Positions 36,150-45,834 of a stretch of DNA of 64,000 nt are shown here, in pieces; the stretch's first letter is position 1; the number at the start of each line of letters is the position of its first letter. The position numbers and the translations under genes were made by a program. The notes beneath the pieces are model-generated. The model did no database searches. It was given only the letters and a program-made list of their open reading frames with translations, and was not told the DNA's origin. This DNA is from Pseudidiomarina gelatinasegens (GTDB lineage: Bacteria > Pseudomonadota > Gammaproteobacteria > Enterobacterales > Alteromonadaceae), in NCBI RefSeq assembly GCF_004025325.1, contig NZ_RSFE01000004.1:124001-188000 (forward strand), given 5' to 3'.

Positions 36150-36270
36150 AGCCTTTATTTGATTGTTGAACGCTAGGAAGCTCTTTCACAAAGCTTTCTT
36201 GCTCCTGCGGACTGCAGGCGACTAAAACCACCATGGTACTCATAATCAAACCCAGTAAAAACTTGTACAT
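36082..36270 (-). CDS. Small predicted lipoprotein (62 residues)
   Basis: I do not recognise a family. The protein has a signal peptide with lipobox: MYKFLLGLIMSTMVVLVAC, lipidation at C19, then the polar stretch SPQEQESFVKELPS and a tail of about 25 residues that lies antisense to the end of queG. A GGGGGAG ribosome site is eight bases before ATG 36270. The real lipobox and ribosome site support it; the tail could be chance. It is short, so the evidence is limited. Confidence 0.55.
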   Translation of the reverse strand: MYKFLLGLIMSTMVVLVACSPQEQESFVKELPSVQQSNKGSTHHALAPSRPRAQVESPAFQL

Positions 36271-36384
36271 GATGCCGCTCCCCCACAATCAACGTTACGG
36301 CAGCTATGGTAGCGAGCGACATGACGCCGCTCAACACGTTAAATGAAAGGATTTAGTAAAAGCTCCATAAAAAAGGTCGGAAAA

Positions 36385-39063
36385 TTACAAGCGCCAATTA
36401 AATAAACGAATACGTACCTGCTTTTCTGCCTCAACAACCAGCAACAATGCGACACCTATAGCGAGTACCAGCAGCCCATCGCGCCAACCAATTGCCGCTG
36501 TACCCAACAACTTTTGTAGCGCGGGCACGTATGTCACGGCCGCTTGCGCCAGCACGATCAACACAACTGCAATCCATAGCGGGCGCGTACCGCGAAGTGA
36601 ATGCAGTGTCAGAGATGTGCCATAAATATTACGAATAAAAAACAGATGAAATATTTCTAATACCACCGCGGTATTTAGGGCCAAACTGCGCGCCAAATCA
36701 AGTGTGTAACCTTGCCCCAGTGCATATTGGAAAATACCAAATATACCCACCATAAAGAGTACTGAAACCAGCACAATGTGCCAAACCAGTGAGGCGCGCA
36801 ATAATGGCTCGGAGCGCTGCCGCGGCGGCCGTTGCATGCTGTAAGCTTCGGTAGGTTCAAATGCAAGCGTCAGCCCCAAAGTGATGGCAGTAACGAGGTT
36901 AACCCACAATAACTGAACTGGGGTTATCGGTAATGCCATGCTCATGAGTAAAGCAACAATGATGGTCATGGATTCGCCCACACTGGTGGGAATATCCCAA
37001 CTAATCACTTTCTTCAAATTATCGTATACCGTGCGGCCCTGGCGAACCGCCGCCACAATGGATGCAAAGTTATCATCCGTTAGCACTACGTCTGCCGCTT
37101 GTTTCGCCGCCTCGCTGCCGCGAATACCCATTACAATACCCACGTCTGCCCGTTTCAAAGCGGGCGCGTCATTCACGCCATCACCTGTCATGGCAACGAT
37201 ATGCTGTTGCGCTTGCAGTGCTTTCACTAACCGCAATTTGTGCGCGGGGCTGGTTCGGGCAAACACATCGGTTGTCGCCAAAACTGCATTAAATTGCTGG
37301 TCGTTTAACTTATCCAAATCAGCCCCAGTGAGCACTTTATCCGTATTGATAATACCAACTTGCTGCGCAATTGATCGAGCGGTGCCTGGGTGGTCACCCG
37401 TGATCATTTTCACGCCAATCCCTGCTTGCTGGCATTCTTTCACTGCAAGCACTGCTTCAGCACGTGGCGGATCGACAATGCCGACCAAGCCTAACAACAC
37501 TAAATTTTCAAGACCATCTGACGAGTCCAGCAATACCGTGTCTGGCTCTATACGTCGCTGGGCGAGGGCCAAAACCCGCAGGCCTTGTTGGGCCATATGT
37601 TCAGCTTTTTGTTGCCAATAGTTTAGGTTCAAGGGTTGGATATCATGGAGCATTTGCTGCTGTGAGCACATCGATAACACTTGTTCAGGCGCACCCTTTA
37701 CATGAACGAAACCTTGTCCATCGTGGCTGTGGTTCAGGGTTGCCATGTAACGATATTCAGCATCGAACGGGCGTAAGTCGTCCCGTCGCCATTGCTTCCT
37801 TGCGTGTTCAGCTGAGCAGCCAATCTTTGCAGCCAATACCACCAAAGCCCCCTCCATTGGGTCACCGCTTACTGCCCAGTTGTCCTCTTGTTGCTGTAAT
37901 TCTGCGTCATTACACAACACCGCAACCCGCGCAAGTTGCTGTAGCACGGGATCGGTTTCAATCGCATTAACGTCGCTAATTTCACCGGCCGGATTATACC
38001 CCTCGCCCGTAACGTCAAACTGTTCATCGGCAATCACAACTGCCGTCACCACCATTTCGTTTCGGGTAAGCGTTCCGGTTTTATCGGTACAAATGACTGA
38101 AACTGCACCTAAAGTTTCGATACTTGGCAAATGACGCACTATGGCATTGCGCCGCGCCATGGCTTGCACCCCAACCGCCAGCGTAATCGTCATAACTGCC
38201 GGTAGCCCCTCTGGAATAGCTGCTACCGCTAAACTCACCATTACCATGAACAATTCGGCGAACGGCAGTAGCTCTAGCAGGCTCGCATAAATGAGTAGCA
38301 ACAATGCCAACGCCAATATGATCAGTGTTAACCATTTGGAAAACCGCGCGGTTTGCACCACCAACGGCGTAGTCAACCGCGTTACTTCCGTTAGCATGAC
38401 ACCAATTTCGCCAAACTCAGTTGCTGTCCCTGTTGCCACCACAACGCCTTGCGCCTGTCCGGTGGTCACCCAGGTACCCAAATAAGCCATGCTAGCGCGG
38501 CTGCCCAACGGGGTGTTCACTGCGACTGGTTCAGTTTGCTTGCTCACAGCCTCCGACTCACCGGTAAGCACAGCCTCTTGTACTTGTAGGTTGTGACAGG
38601 TAAGCAACCGCACATCTGCTGGAATTCTTGCACCGGGTTCAAGTAAGACAATGTCGCCAACAACCAACTTTTCAGCGGGTACTTCAATGCGGTTACCGCT
38701 GCGTAAAACAACGGCTGTTGGCGCCAACATGTGTCGCAAACTCGCTAGTGCTGACTCGGCTTTACCCTCTTGTACGTAACCAATAATGGCATTGATTAGT
38801 ACTACAGCGAAAATCACCACAGCATCCACATAGTGCTGTAGCATCAAAGTGATAGCCGTTGCGCCTAAAAGTACATAGATAAGTACGTTATGGAACTGCC
38901 GAATAAAGCGTTTGAGCGTTGAGGGTGGTGGTGGCTCAGGAAGTGCATTTGGCCCATTGTTCGCCAGACGAAGTGCTGCCTCAGCTTCACTTAAGCCTAT
39001 TTTAGACGAGTTAACAGCTCGCAAGATTACGGCTGCGTCTTCAGCGTGCCAATTGGAAAGCAT
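36385..39063 (-). CDS. Cation-transporting P-type ATPase (P2-like)
   Basis: This 892-residue inner-membrane pump has the P2A/P2B-like plan: an N-terminal cation ATPase domain, the actuator loop with LTGESEAVSK (about residue 166), a membrane helix with PEGLP (284-288), the phosphorylated aspartate D327 in CTDKTGTLT, a nucleotide domain with KGAPEQVL, the hinge TGDGVNDAPALK, and six C-terminal membrane segments. Helix M6 reads LLWVNLVTAITLGL: the asparagine and threonine of the Ca2+ site are present, but the following aspartate is alanine, so calcium is less certain. Na+, K+ or another cation is possible. Neighbours give no hint about the substrate. Confidence 0.9.
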   Translation of the reverse strand: MLSNWHAEDAAVILRAVNSSKIGLSEAEAALRLANNGPNALPEPPPPSTLKRFIRQFHNVLIYVLLGATAITLMLQHYVDAVVIFAVVLINAIIGYVQEGKAESALASLRHMLAPTAVVLRSGNRIEVPAEKLVVGDIVLLEPGARIPADVRLLTCHNLQVQEAVLTGESEAVSKQTEPVAVNTPLGSRASMAYLGTWVTTGQAQGVVVATGTATEFGEIGVMLTEVTRLTTPLVVQTARFSKWLTLIILALALLLLIYASLLELLPFAELFMVMVSLAVAAIPEGLPAVMTITLAVGVQAMARRNAIVRHLPSIETLGAVSVICTDKTGTLTRNEMVVTAVVIADEQFDVTGEGYNPAGEISDVNAIETDPVLQQLARVAVLCNDAELQQQEDNWAVSGDPMEGALVVLAAKIGCSAEHARKQWRRDDLRPFDAEYRYMATLNHSHDGQGFVHVKGAPEQVLSMCSQQQMLHDIQPLNLNYWQQKAEHMAQQGLRVLALAQRRIEPDTVLLDSSDGLENLVLLGLVGIVDPPRAEAVLAVKECQQAGIGVKMITGDHPGTARSIAQQVGIINTDKVLTGADLDKLNDQQFNAVLATTDVFARTSPAHKLRLVKALQAQQHIVAMTGDGVNDAPALKRADVGIVMGIRGSEAAKQAADVVLTDDNFASIVAAVRQGRTVYDNLKKVISWDIPTSVGESMTIIVALLMSMALPITPVQLLWVNLVTAITLGLTLAFEPTEAYSMQRPPRQRSEPLLRASLVWHIVLVSVLFMVGIFGIFQYALGQGYTLDLARSLALNTAVVLEIFHLFFIRNIYGTSLTLHSLRGTRPLWIAVVLIVLAQAAVTYVPALQKLLGTAAIGWRDGLLVLAIGVALLLVVEAEKQVRIRLFNWRL

Positions 39064-39090
39064 GAGGCCCCCAAAAAACTTGGTTGTGCG

Positions 39091-39654
39091 CTAAGCGTTG
39101 CCGTTTAACGCCTTAATATTCGCCAAAATTTCTTCAAAAAAGGCCGCGCCCTTTTTGGTTGCGAACTCAATGTTTCGCTCAGGAATACGTTCTGGTTTAG
39201 CATAACTCGCTAACGCTGCACTTAACCCGTCCTCGCGCAACAAATGTAACATTGGGTACGGCGACCGATTGGTATAATTTGCCGCATCATCAGCATCACA
39301 ACCGGCAAACTGATAGTTTGGATGAAAAGTCGCGAGTTGATAAACTCCCGTATAACCTTCCAGCTCGAGTAAACGCTCTGCGTAATCAACAAGTTCCAGA
39401 TAGTCATGAAAATCGTCAACCCCCGAAGGTAATAGAAGCAGTGCGGTGGCAATGTCTTGGTTATCATCAAGCTTTTTGCAAAGGTTTAACAAGCTTTGTA
39501 ATTGCTCTGCGGAAGCATCGCTTGGCTCAACCTGATAATCAATGCTTTGCCGCTCAACTTCTTGCCGTGCAAATGGGCACAGATTAAATCCAACGATGAC
39601 TTGTTCTACCCACGCTGCAGTTTGCGCAATTAATTTTTCAGAGTTTTGATTCAT
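39091..39654 (-). CDS. DUF1415 family protein
   Basis: A cytoplasmic protein of 187 residues starting at ATG 39654, which overlaps the VOC gene stop. The family has no known function; it is conserved in gammaproteobacteria. Seen here are WVEQVIVGFNLCPFARQE near the N-terminus and YQLATFHPNYQFAGCDADDA in the middle, with NRSPYPMLHLLRED after it. It is likely cotranscribed with the VOC and DUF805 genes upstream. Confidence 0.85.
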   Translation of the reverse strand: MNQNSEKLIAQTAAWVEQVIVGFNLCPFARQEVERQSIDYQVEPSDASAEQLQSLLNLCKKLDDNQDIATALLLLPSGVDDFHDYLELVDYAERLLELEGYTGVYQLATFHPNYQFAGCDADDAANYTNRSPYPMLHLLREDGLSAALASYAKPERIPERNIEFATKKGAAFFEEILANIKALNGNA

Positions 39655-40061
39655 AGTTTCGGGTTGTAAACCACTTCCCATAAATGTTGTTCGGGGTCCA
39701 TAAAGTAACCGGCATAACCGCCCCAAGCGGTTGCTTTCGCCGGTTTAATCCACTGTGCACCTGCTGCCTGAGCTTCTTTCAGCACGGCATTAACTTCGGC
39801 TTCAGAAGCCACATTATGGGCTAGCAATACATGGGTTGGCGAGGCTGGGGTTACTGGTAGCCCAGCGTCGTTCGCTAAGCTATCACGCGGCCACAATGCG
39901 AACATTAGCCCACCATCGAGTTTAAAAAAAGCCACGGCGCCATGTTCATATTCTTTACCAACGATTCCTTCTGTCGCCCAACCGAGCCCGTCGCGATAAA
40001 ACGCGACGGCTCGCTCCAAATTACTTACTGTAAGTGTAATAAAGGAGATATGGGGACGCAT
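39651..40061 (-). CDS. VOC (glyoxalase/bleomycin resistance-like) family protein
   Basis: A 136-residue protein of two beta-alpha-beta-beta-beta repeats, the vicinal oxygen chelate fold: ISFITLTVSNLERAVAFYRD at the start, and YAGYFMDPEQHLWEVVYNP at the end carrying the glutamate that is a metal ligand in the family. The substrate is unknown. It starts three bases before the DUF805 stop end and its stop overlaps the DUF1415 start, so a three-gene unit is likely. Confidence 0.85.
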   Translation of the reverse strand: MRPHISFITLTVSNLERAVAFYRDGLGWATEGIVGKEYEHGAVAFFKLDGGLMFALWPRDSLANDAGLPVTPASPTHVLLAHNVASEAEVNAVLKEAQAAGAQWIKPAKATAWGGYAGYFMDPEQHLWEVVYNPKL

Positions 40062-40064
40062 GAG

Positions 40065-40427
40065 TTAGCCCTTAGGGTTCGGGCCAAAGCGGTTCTCGCC
40101 TGGTGTGCCGTCTAACACAAAGAATACTAACAGCACGATGCCACCAATCAGCGGAATAAGGCTAATTAACAACCACCACCCTGACCGATCGGTATCATGC
40201 AACCGCCGAACACCAACTGCAATTGATGGAATTAAAACAGCTAAACCGTAGATAACACTTAGCAGACCAACACCAGCTTCTGGATCACCGAGACCCAAAA
40301 AGCCATCGATAAAGCCTAAAACTAAAGAGATGATCACGTTGAATAATATGAAAAACCAATATTCAGAGCGGCGCGCACGGCCAGTAAACACAGCATATTT
40401 CTTGAGTACGGCAATATACCAATTCAT
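40065..40427 (-). CDS. DUF805 membrane protein (YhaH-like)
   Basis: This 120-residue inner-membrane protein has three to four hydrophobic segments (about residues 22-44, 52-72 and 85-108), the N-terminal RARRSEYWFFILF and the HDTDRSGWWLL motif typical of DUF805. The function is not known. It heads the unit with the VOC and DUF1415 genes. Confidence 0.9.
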   Translation of the reverse strand: MNWYIAVLKKYAVFTGRARRSEYWFFILFNVIISLVLGFIDGFLGLGDPEAGVGLLSVIYGLAVLIPSIAVGVRRLHDTDRSGWWLLISLIPLIGGIVLLVFFVLDGTPGENRFGPNPKG

Positions 40428-40531
40428 GTTATTTTCCTTTTTATAATGCCCTTATTGTTATCGGTCCGGCGCATTGTTGGGCTCGATACGCCAGTACTGC
40501 ATTCCGTTTGCAAAAAATAACCTAAATACTC

Positions 40532-41449
40532 TTACTTGTGCTTGCGCAGATAGTCAATCGCGCCTGTTACGGCAGCAACTTGTGCATCAATACATTCTGC
40601 TGGCGAAGCGTTGTCGCTATCGGGATAAACCTCGGTTGTGCTGACATATGGCGCATCGGTTAACCCCATACATAACCCCAGCTGTTTACCGGCGTAATGA
40701 ATAACGCCTTCTTGCTCAATGGGTGCTCCAATCAATTTGCCATTTTCATCAGCTGGCGCAATGTGGGTAACTTTTCGCACTGAATCAATGATTGCTTTTT
40801 GGAAGTCAGGCGTCGGTTGTTCAGAATTACCGACAGTATAAAATCCGTCTGGAATATTCCAATTGGTGTTCACCGTGCCGTCGCGCGCAGCTAAGGCGGG
40901 CCTAAATTCAGAGTTATCTGTATCGGTTGTTTCATGCAAATCAATGTGCATTAGAAACTCTAAGTTGTGCCGCGCAAGGTAGTCCATAATGGCTGCGCAT
41001 TCACCCGCAGGGCTGTCTTGCTTAAACGAACGATTTGGATCAATAGCGAATGGATTCCAACGATTAATCGTTTCGTAGCCCCAAGGACTGATGCACGGTG
41101 CGACGAGAATATTAAACCACTGACTGTAATGTTCTGCCTGCTGTTTAACAAACGCCAATGCACCATGTACGCCTGAAGTTTCGTAACCGTGAACGCCACC
41201 AGTGACCAGAATGTTCGGTTTAGTGCTGTCCCATTGGCGGGTTTTAACTAAAAACAACGGGAACGTATTGTTGGAATAATCCAAGGCACCGTATTGCTCA
41301 ACATCAAAACGATCGTGCAATGTATTAATTTGGCTGACAACATCTTCGAAGTAAGAACGCTTCGCTTCTTGTGCGGCAAGCCACTGTTGCTTTTCTTCCG
41401 CTCCCCAAGGCTTTCCTGGAGTTCCAATTGGATACTGCTGGTCTGTCAT
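40532..41449 (-). CDS. M14-family metallocarboxypeptidase-like protein
   Basis: A 305-residue protein of the M14/succinylglutamate desuccinylase fold. The zinc ligands are visible as HGYE (in VTGGVHGYETSGVHG, about residues 82-85) and the later DLHET (about 170-174), with SPWGYETINRWN between. No signal peptide is seen. The family often works on amide-linked peptides or acyl amino acids, but no substrate can be assigned. A spacer of 30 bases separates it from the MAPEG gene on the same strand. Confidence 0.85.
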   Translation of the reverse strand: MTDQQYPIGTPGKPWGAEEKQQWLAAQEAKRSYFEDVVSQINTLHDRFDVEQYGALDYSNNTFPLFLVKTRQWDSTKPNILVTGGVHGYETSGVHGALAFVKQQAEHYSQWFNILVAPCISPWGYETINRWNPFAIDPNRSFKQDSPAGECAAIMDYLARHNLEFLMHIDLHETTDTDNSEFRPALAARDGTVNTNWNIPDGFYTVGNSEQPTPDFQKAIIDSVRKVTHIAPADENGKLIGAPIEQEGVIHYAGKQLGLCMGLTDAPYVSTTEVYPDSDNASPAECIDAQVAAVTGAIDYLRKHK

Positions 41450-41479
41450 GCATTTACCTTTTGCGTCACGCTGAATTTA

Positions 41480-41890
41480 TTAAGCCACTAAATCAATGGC
41501 GATTTGCACCAAAACGACAATATTGGCAATGACACCAATAATGAAAAAATAGCTGCGGGGGCTTGGGTTGCGTTCCGTCGCAATGCCGTAATACAACAAC
41601 ATGTGTACGATGCGTGCGAAGGCAAACGCCCATACCGATATGGCAAACCATTGCGAATCAACGCCAACGAAAATCGCTAAAAATGCCGCAGCAATAAAAA
41701 ACGGAACGTTTTCGAGGCTGTTATGGAACGTGCGATGTGCACGAAAAACGAACGAATCGTGACTGAGAGTTTCATCAATCTTACCGGGCACGGCGCCTGC
41801 TTGTTTTGCTTTTGCGCCACTGGCAATAATCCATTGCACCATTACCGTGGTTAAAATAACCCACAAACCACCATACACTAAATGACTCAT
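41480..41890 (-). CDS. MAPEG family membrane protein
   Basis: A 136-residue integral membrane protein with four hydrophobic segments and the MAPEG signature region FVFRAHRTFHNSLENVPFFIAA. In eukaryotes such proteins act in eicosanoid and glutathione chemistry; the bacterial role is unclear. It lies upstream of the M14 gene on the same strand with 30 bases between, so the two may share a transcript. Confidence 0.85.
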   Translation of the reverse strand: MSHLVYGGLWVILTTVMVQWIIASGAKAKQAGAVPGKIDETLSHDSFVFRAHRTFHNSLENVPFFIAAAFLAIFVGVDSQWFAISVWAFAFARIVHMLLYYGIATERNPSPRSYFFIIGVIANIVVLVQIAIDLVA

Positions 41891-41957
41891 AACTCGCCCT
41901 TACAGTGAATAAAGTTAACCTAACAGTAGCGGGTTAGCGGGTAAGGTGCAATATTAG

Positions 41958-42191
41958 CTACTCGGGTTTGAAAATCCCGATAAGCCCTTCCTGATTCACG
42001 GTGCTGGATGGCTTTTTGGCGTCGGCTTTGGATGCCGCAGGTGGCTTGGCGCCACGCTCCGAGAACTCATGCCCACATTGCACACAACTCACTTTCTCTT
42101 GCTCACCTTGGATGGTTAACATGAGGGTGTCTTGCGCATGACACGCTGGGCATTCTGCGCCAGCGATAAAACGTTTACGAGCTTGAGTCAT
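41958..42191 (-). CDS. yheV: YheV-like putative zinc ribbon protein
   Basis: A 77-residue protein with two CxxC pairs (CPAC near residue 14, CVQC near residue 36) spaced like a zinc ribbon, then a polar alanine/lysine-rich tail. ATG 42191 is preferred because AGAGG lies five bases before it; an in-frame GTG two codons upstream lies in that site. It is divergent from the ABC-F gene, and E. coli also keeps yheV, yheS and yheU close together. Confidence 0.85.
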   Translation of the reverse strand: MTQARKRFIAGAECPACHAQDTLMLTIQGEQEKVSCVQCGHEFSERGAKPPAASKADAKKPSSTVNQEGLIGIFKPE

Positions 42192-42259
42192 ATTCACCTC
42201 TGTTGCTATCAGGTATAATTGTCGCAGAAACTTAGCAGAACACCAAGTCAGGGCTTTCT

Positions 42260-44158
42260 ATGATAAACATTCGCGCGATGTCGTTAATGCGCGGCGGCAA
42301 ATTGTTGCTCGAAAATGCAGATATTACCATTTTCCCAGGCCATCATGTGGGTTTGGTTGGCCGTAATGGCACTGGTAAGTCGTCATTGTTTGCCTTACTT
42401 CGCCATGAGTTAAGTGTTGAGCAAGGCGATTGTGAGGTACCGCGAGGCTGGCGTATTGCGAGTGTAAAACAAGAAACACCTGCGCTTGAACGCTCAGCAC
42501 TTGAGTATGTGCTTGACGGTGACGAAGAGCTAAGAAGTCTTGAAGCGCAACTCGCACAGGCCGAACAAAGCAATGACGGCCATGCCATTGGTGCCTTGCA
42601 TGACAAACTTGCCACCATCGGTGGCTATGATGCACCTTCAAGGGCCGCAGCGCTGCTGAATGGCCTTGGCTTTCAGCCAGAACAAATTTACCACCCCGTT
42701 AAAGCTTTTTCCGGGGGATGGCGCATGCGCTTAAACCTTGCCCAAGCGCTGATCGCTCGCGCTGACCTGTTGCTGTTGGATGAGCCCACTAACCATTTGG
42801 ACGTCGATGCAATTTTCTGGTTGGAAGACTGGCTACAGCGCTTTCCCGGAACATTAATGGTCATTTCGCATGATCGGGATTTTCTCGACGCCGTTGCCCA
42901 GCAAATTATTCTCATTGAGCATCAAACCGCGACCACCTATAACGGTAATTACAGCAGCTTCGAGCGCCAGCAAGCCGAACACTTGGCCCAGCAAGAAGCA
43001 CAGTTCGAAAAAGAACAGGCTCAGCGCAAGCATTTACAGACTTATATTGACCGGTTTCGTTACAAAGCCAGCAAAGCCAAACAAGCACAAAGCCGAATTA
43101 AAGCATTGGAACGGCTGCAGGCAAGTGCGCCATTGCGCGCCGCTAGCGGGTTTAATTTTAGTTTCCGTGCGCCCGAGCAGCTACCAAACCCGCTGTTAAC
43201 ACTCGAGAAAGTACAAGCGGGTTATGGCGATACGGTTATTTTAAAAGGCATCAAATTCAACTTAGTCCCCGGCAGTCGTATCGGCTTGTTGGGCCGAAAC
43301 GGCGCCGGTAAGTCCACCTTGGTTAAATTATTAGCGGGTGAACTTAAGGCGCAAGCCGGGGTGGTAGAACTCAACCCGGGCGTTAAACTTGGCTATTTTG
43401 CCCAGCATCAGTTGGAAATGCTCGATATTAATGCCTCACCACTTATGCATGTTCAACGGCTTGATCCAACCGCAACGGAACAAACCTTGCGAGACTTTAT
43501 TGGTGGTTTTGGCTTTTCGGGTGACGCCGCAACCGCGAAAGTTGCCCCCATGTCTGGCGGCGAAAAAGCACGCTTAGTATTGGCTTTAATTGTTTATCAA
43601 AAACCCAATCTATTGCTGCTGGATGAGCCGACCAACCATTTGGACAGCACCATGCGCGAAGCGCTGGTTTATGCCCTGCAAGACTTTACCGGCGCGATGG
43701 TTATTGTGTCGCATGATAGGCATTTGCTACGCACCACTGTGGACGAGTTTTATCTGGTGGCAAATCAGCATGTCGAACCCTTTGCTGGTGACCTAGACGC
43801 TTATCACGACTGGTTGAAAAAGCACACCCAAGCTGCCGCAATAGCTGACAACGCCAGCAGCGGGAAAGCCGACCGCAAAGCTGAGAAACGGCAGGCCGCC
43901 GAACAACGCCAAGCGTTGAAGCCGCTAAAAGACCGTGTGCTCAAAGCAGAAAAGACGATGGCTCAGCTCGAGCAAAAATTGGCTGACTTGAACACGAAAC
44001 TTGCCGACAACGGACTTTACGAAGAAGCTCGCAAAAACGAACTGACCGATTTGCTCAAACAACAGGCCTCCACACAAAGTCTGTTAAATGCTGCGGAAGA
44101 AGACTGGATGGCCGCTGAAGAAGCACTACAAGAAGTACAGAATGAGGCAAGCAACTAA
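42260..44158 (+). CDS. yheS: ABC-F family ATPase (YheS)
   Basis: ABC-F proteins have two ATPase domains, no membrane part, and act on ribosomes. The 632-residue protein has Walker [12 protein letters not shown] and [11 protein letters not shown], signature FSGGWRMRL and MSGGEKARL, Walker [13 protein letters not shown] twice, a linker of about 80 residues between the domains, and a coiled C-terminal extension (residues 540-632) rich in K, A, E and L. It matches the YheS subgroup and not antibiotic-resistance subgroups by memory only. Its TAA shares a base with the yheU ATG. Confidence 0.93.
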   Translation: MINIRAMSLMRGGKLLLENADITIFPGHHVGLVGRNGTGKSSLFALLRHELSVEQGDCEVPRGWRIASVKQETPALERSALEYVLDGDEELRSLEAQLAQAEQSNDGHAIGALHDKLATIGGYDAPSRAAALLNGLGFQPEQIYHPVKAFSGGWRMRLNLAQALIARADLLLLDEPTNHLDVDAIFWLEDWLQRFPGTLMVISHDRDFLDAVAQQIILIEHQTATTYNGNYSSFERQQAEHLAQQEAQFEKEQAQRKHLQTYIDRFRYKASKAKQAQSRIKALERLQASAPLRAASGFNFSFRAPEQLPNPLLTLEKVQAGYGDTVILKGIKFNLVPGSRIGLLGRNGAGKSTLVKLLAGELKAQAGVVELNPGVKLGYFAQHQLEMLDINASPLMHVQRLDPTATEQTLRDFIGGFGFSGDAATAKVAPMSGGEKARLVLALIVYQKPNLLLLDEPTNHLDSTMREALVYALQDFTGAMVIVSHDRHLLRTTVDEFYLVANQHVEPFAGDLDAYHDWLKKHTQAAAIADNASSGKADRKAEKRQAAEQRQALKPLKDRVLKAEKTMAQLEQKLADLNTKLADNGLYEEARKNELTDLLKQQASTQSLLNAAEEDWMAAEEALQEVQNEASN

Positions 44159-44382
44159 TGGAAATTCCGTGGCAACAAGTAAACCCAGAAACATTAACCG
44201 GCATTATTGAAGCTTTTGTACTGCGCGAAGGCACAGACTACGGTGACCACGAAAAATCACTGCAGCAAAAAGTTGACGATGTTCGTGCACAATTAGAGCG
44301 CGGTGAGGCGGTATTAGTCTGGTCAGAACTGCACGAGACGGTGAATATACTCCCAGCTAATCACCGTTTCGATGATGAATGA
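44158..44382 (+). CDS. yheU: YheU family protein
   Basis: A small 74-residue conserved protein of unknown function. It has the near-invariant [20 protein letters not shown] and the [13 protein letters not shown] segment. It is translationally coupled to yheS. Its last 26 bases overlap the cysQ gene on the opposite strand, so both stop regions share coding sequence. Confidence 0.93.
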   Translation: MEIPWQQVNPETLTGIIEAFVLREGTDYGDHEKSLQQKVDDVRAQLERGEAVLVWSELHETVNILPANHRFDDE

Positions 44383-45202
44383 AAACACTCTGCCACGGCA
44401 CCGCCGGGTCACCTAAAATAATGAAATTTGGGTTGCCTAAATCAGCTTCTTGGTTGTAGGTAAGTGGCTTAAAGTTCTCATCAACAATGCGCCCCCCGGC
44501 TTCACCGACAATAACTTCCGCGGCGGCTGTATCCCATTCGCCTGTTGGCCCTACGCGTAAGAAGCAATCCGCTTTACCTTCGGCGATCATGCACGCTTTG
44601 AGCGAACAACTGCCGGCAGGTAGCATGGCTAATTCGCGGTCCCCGGTCATGCGCTGCAACACGCGCTCACGCGGCTGACGGCGGCTAATTGCCATATGAA
44701 TCACATCTTGATCAGGGTCCGCAAGACGCCGTATGTGAATTCGCTGCTTGCCATGCACATCTTCACGATACGCACCCTGCCCGCTTTGGGCCGTATAGAG
44801 CACATCGCCTGCTGGCCAATAAATCACACCCAGCACGGGCTGATTGTGCTCCACCAACGCAATAATCACGCCAAAATCCCCACTTCTGGCAATAAATTCC
44901 TGGGTACCGTCGATTGGGTCAATAATCCAGTAGCGCGGCCACTTCTTGCGTTCCTCAAACGTCAGGTGGGTGCCTTCTTCTGACAAAATGGGAATATCTG
45001 GCGTGAGCGCTGCAAGGCCATCAACAATCAATCGGTTGGCGGCAAAATCGGCACTGGTAACCGGTGAGTCATCTGCTTTTTCGTAGGTTTCGTAGGCTTG
45101 TTCTTCGTACAATTCAAGAATTAAATCGCCTGCCTTCAGTGCCACCTCCGCGGCTCCTGTTAACCATTGGTGCAACTGCTCAACGGAACTGTTGTCATTC
45201 AT
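44357..45202 (-). CDS. cysQ: 3'(2'),5'-bisphosphate nucleotidase CysQ
   Basis: CysQ removes adenosine 3',5'-bisphosphate made in sulfate assimilation. The 281-residue protein has the magnesium site EEGTHLTF and [12 protein letters not shown] and the later [17 protein letters not shown] of the inositol monophosphatase superfamily. It overlaps nudE by four bases (ATGA) in an operon and overlaps yheU by 26 bases convergently. Confidence 0.95.
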   Translation of the reverse strand: MNDNSSVEQLHQWLTGAAEVALKAGDLILELYEEQAYETYEKADDSPVTSADFAANRLIVDGLAALTPDIPILSEEGTHLTFEERKKWPRYWIIDPIDGTQEFIARSGDFGVIIALVEHNQPVLGVIYWPAGDVLYTAQSGQGAYREDVHGKQRIHIRRLADPDQDVIHMAISRRQPRERVLQRMTGDRELAMLPAGSCSLKACMIAEGKADCFLRVGPTGEWDTAAAEVIVGEAGGRIVDENFKPLTYNQEADLGNPNFIILGDPAVPWQSVFIHHRNGD

Positions 45203-45747
45203 CGTTGCAATTCCCTTAAGGTCATCAGAAGCGCGGCGATACTGCGCGCTTCGGTAAAGTCTTCTTGCTCAAGCAGCGCATCCGCTTTACTAATTAACCA
45301 TGGCACCGGCTCTAACGGTTCAGGCTCATCACCGGGTAAGCTCTCTGGATACAAATCACGCGCTATAAAAATATGCATGGTGGCCGAAAAAAATTGCGGC
45401 GCCATCGTTACACTTTTCAGCGGTATCAATTGCTTCGCACCATAGCCAATTTCTTCTTTTAACTCGCGGTTTGCTGCTTCTTCAGGTGTTTCACCAGGGT
45501 CAATTAAGCCTTTGGGGAAGCCAAGTTGGTAGTTATGCAGGCCTGCCGCGTATTCGCGGACCAACATTAATGTGTCGTTATCAACAAATGGAACAATCAT
45601 CACAGCACCGCGGCCACTGCTGGCCATGCGCTCAAATTGCCGCTCAACGCCGTTACTAAAACGAAGATCGATCGCCTCAATACGCAACAGCCTGCTGGTT
45701 GCTACAATTTGTCGAGTCAAAATTTCTGGAATGGGTTTGTACGCCAT
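45199..45747 (-). CDS. nudE: ADP compounds hydrolase NudE
   Basis: A Nudix hydrolase that cuts ADP-ribose, NADH and dinucleoside phosphates. The 182-residue protein has the Nudix box GLIDPGETPEEAANRELKEE and a following IGYGAKQLIPL. It is upstream of cysQ and divergent from sthA with about 85 bases between starts. Confidence 0.94.
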   Translation of the reverse strand: MAYKPIPEILTRQIVATSRLLRIEAIDLRFSNGVERQFERMASSGRGAVMIVPFVDNDTLMLVREYAAGLHNYQLGFPKGLIDPGETPEEAANRELKEEIGYGAKQLIPLKSVTMAPQFFSATMHIFIARDLYPESLPGDEPEPLEPVPWLISKADALLEQEDFTEARSIAALLMTLRELQR

Positions 45748-45834
45748 GACGATTCCATTAAACTGGCTGAATACATCATCTTTCCGTTACTATAACGGCA
45801 AAGAAGCAAGCGGTACAACCAGAAGGAGCAGTTG

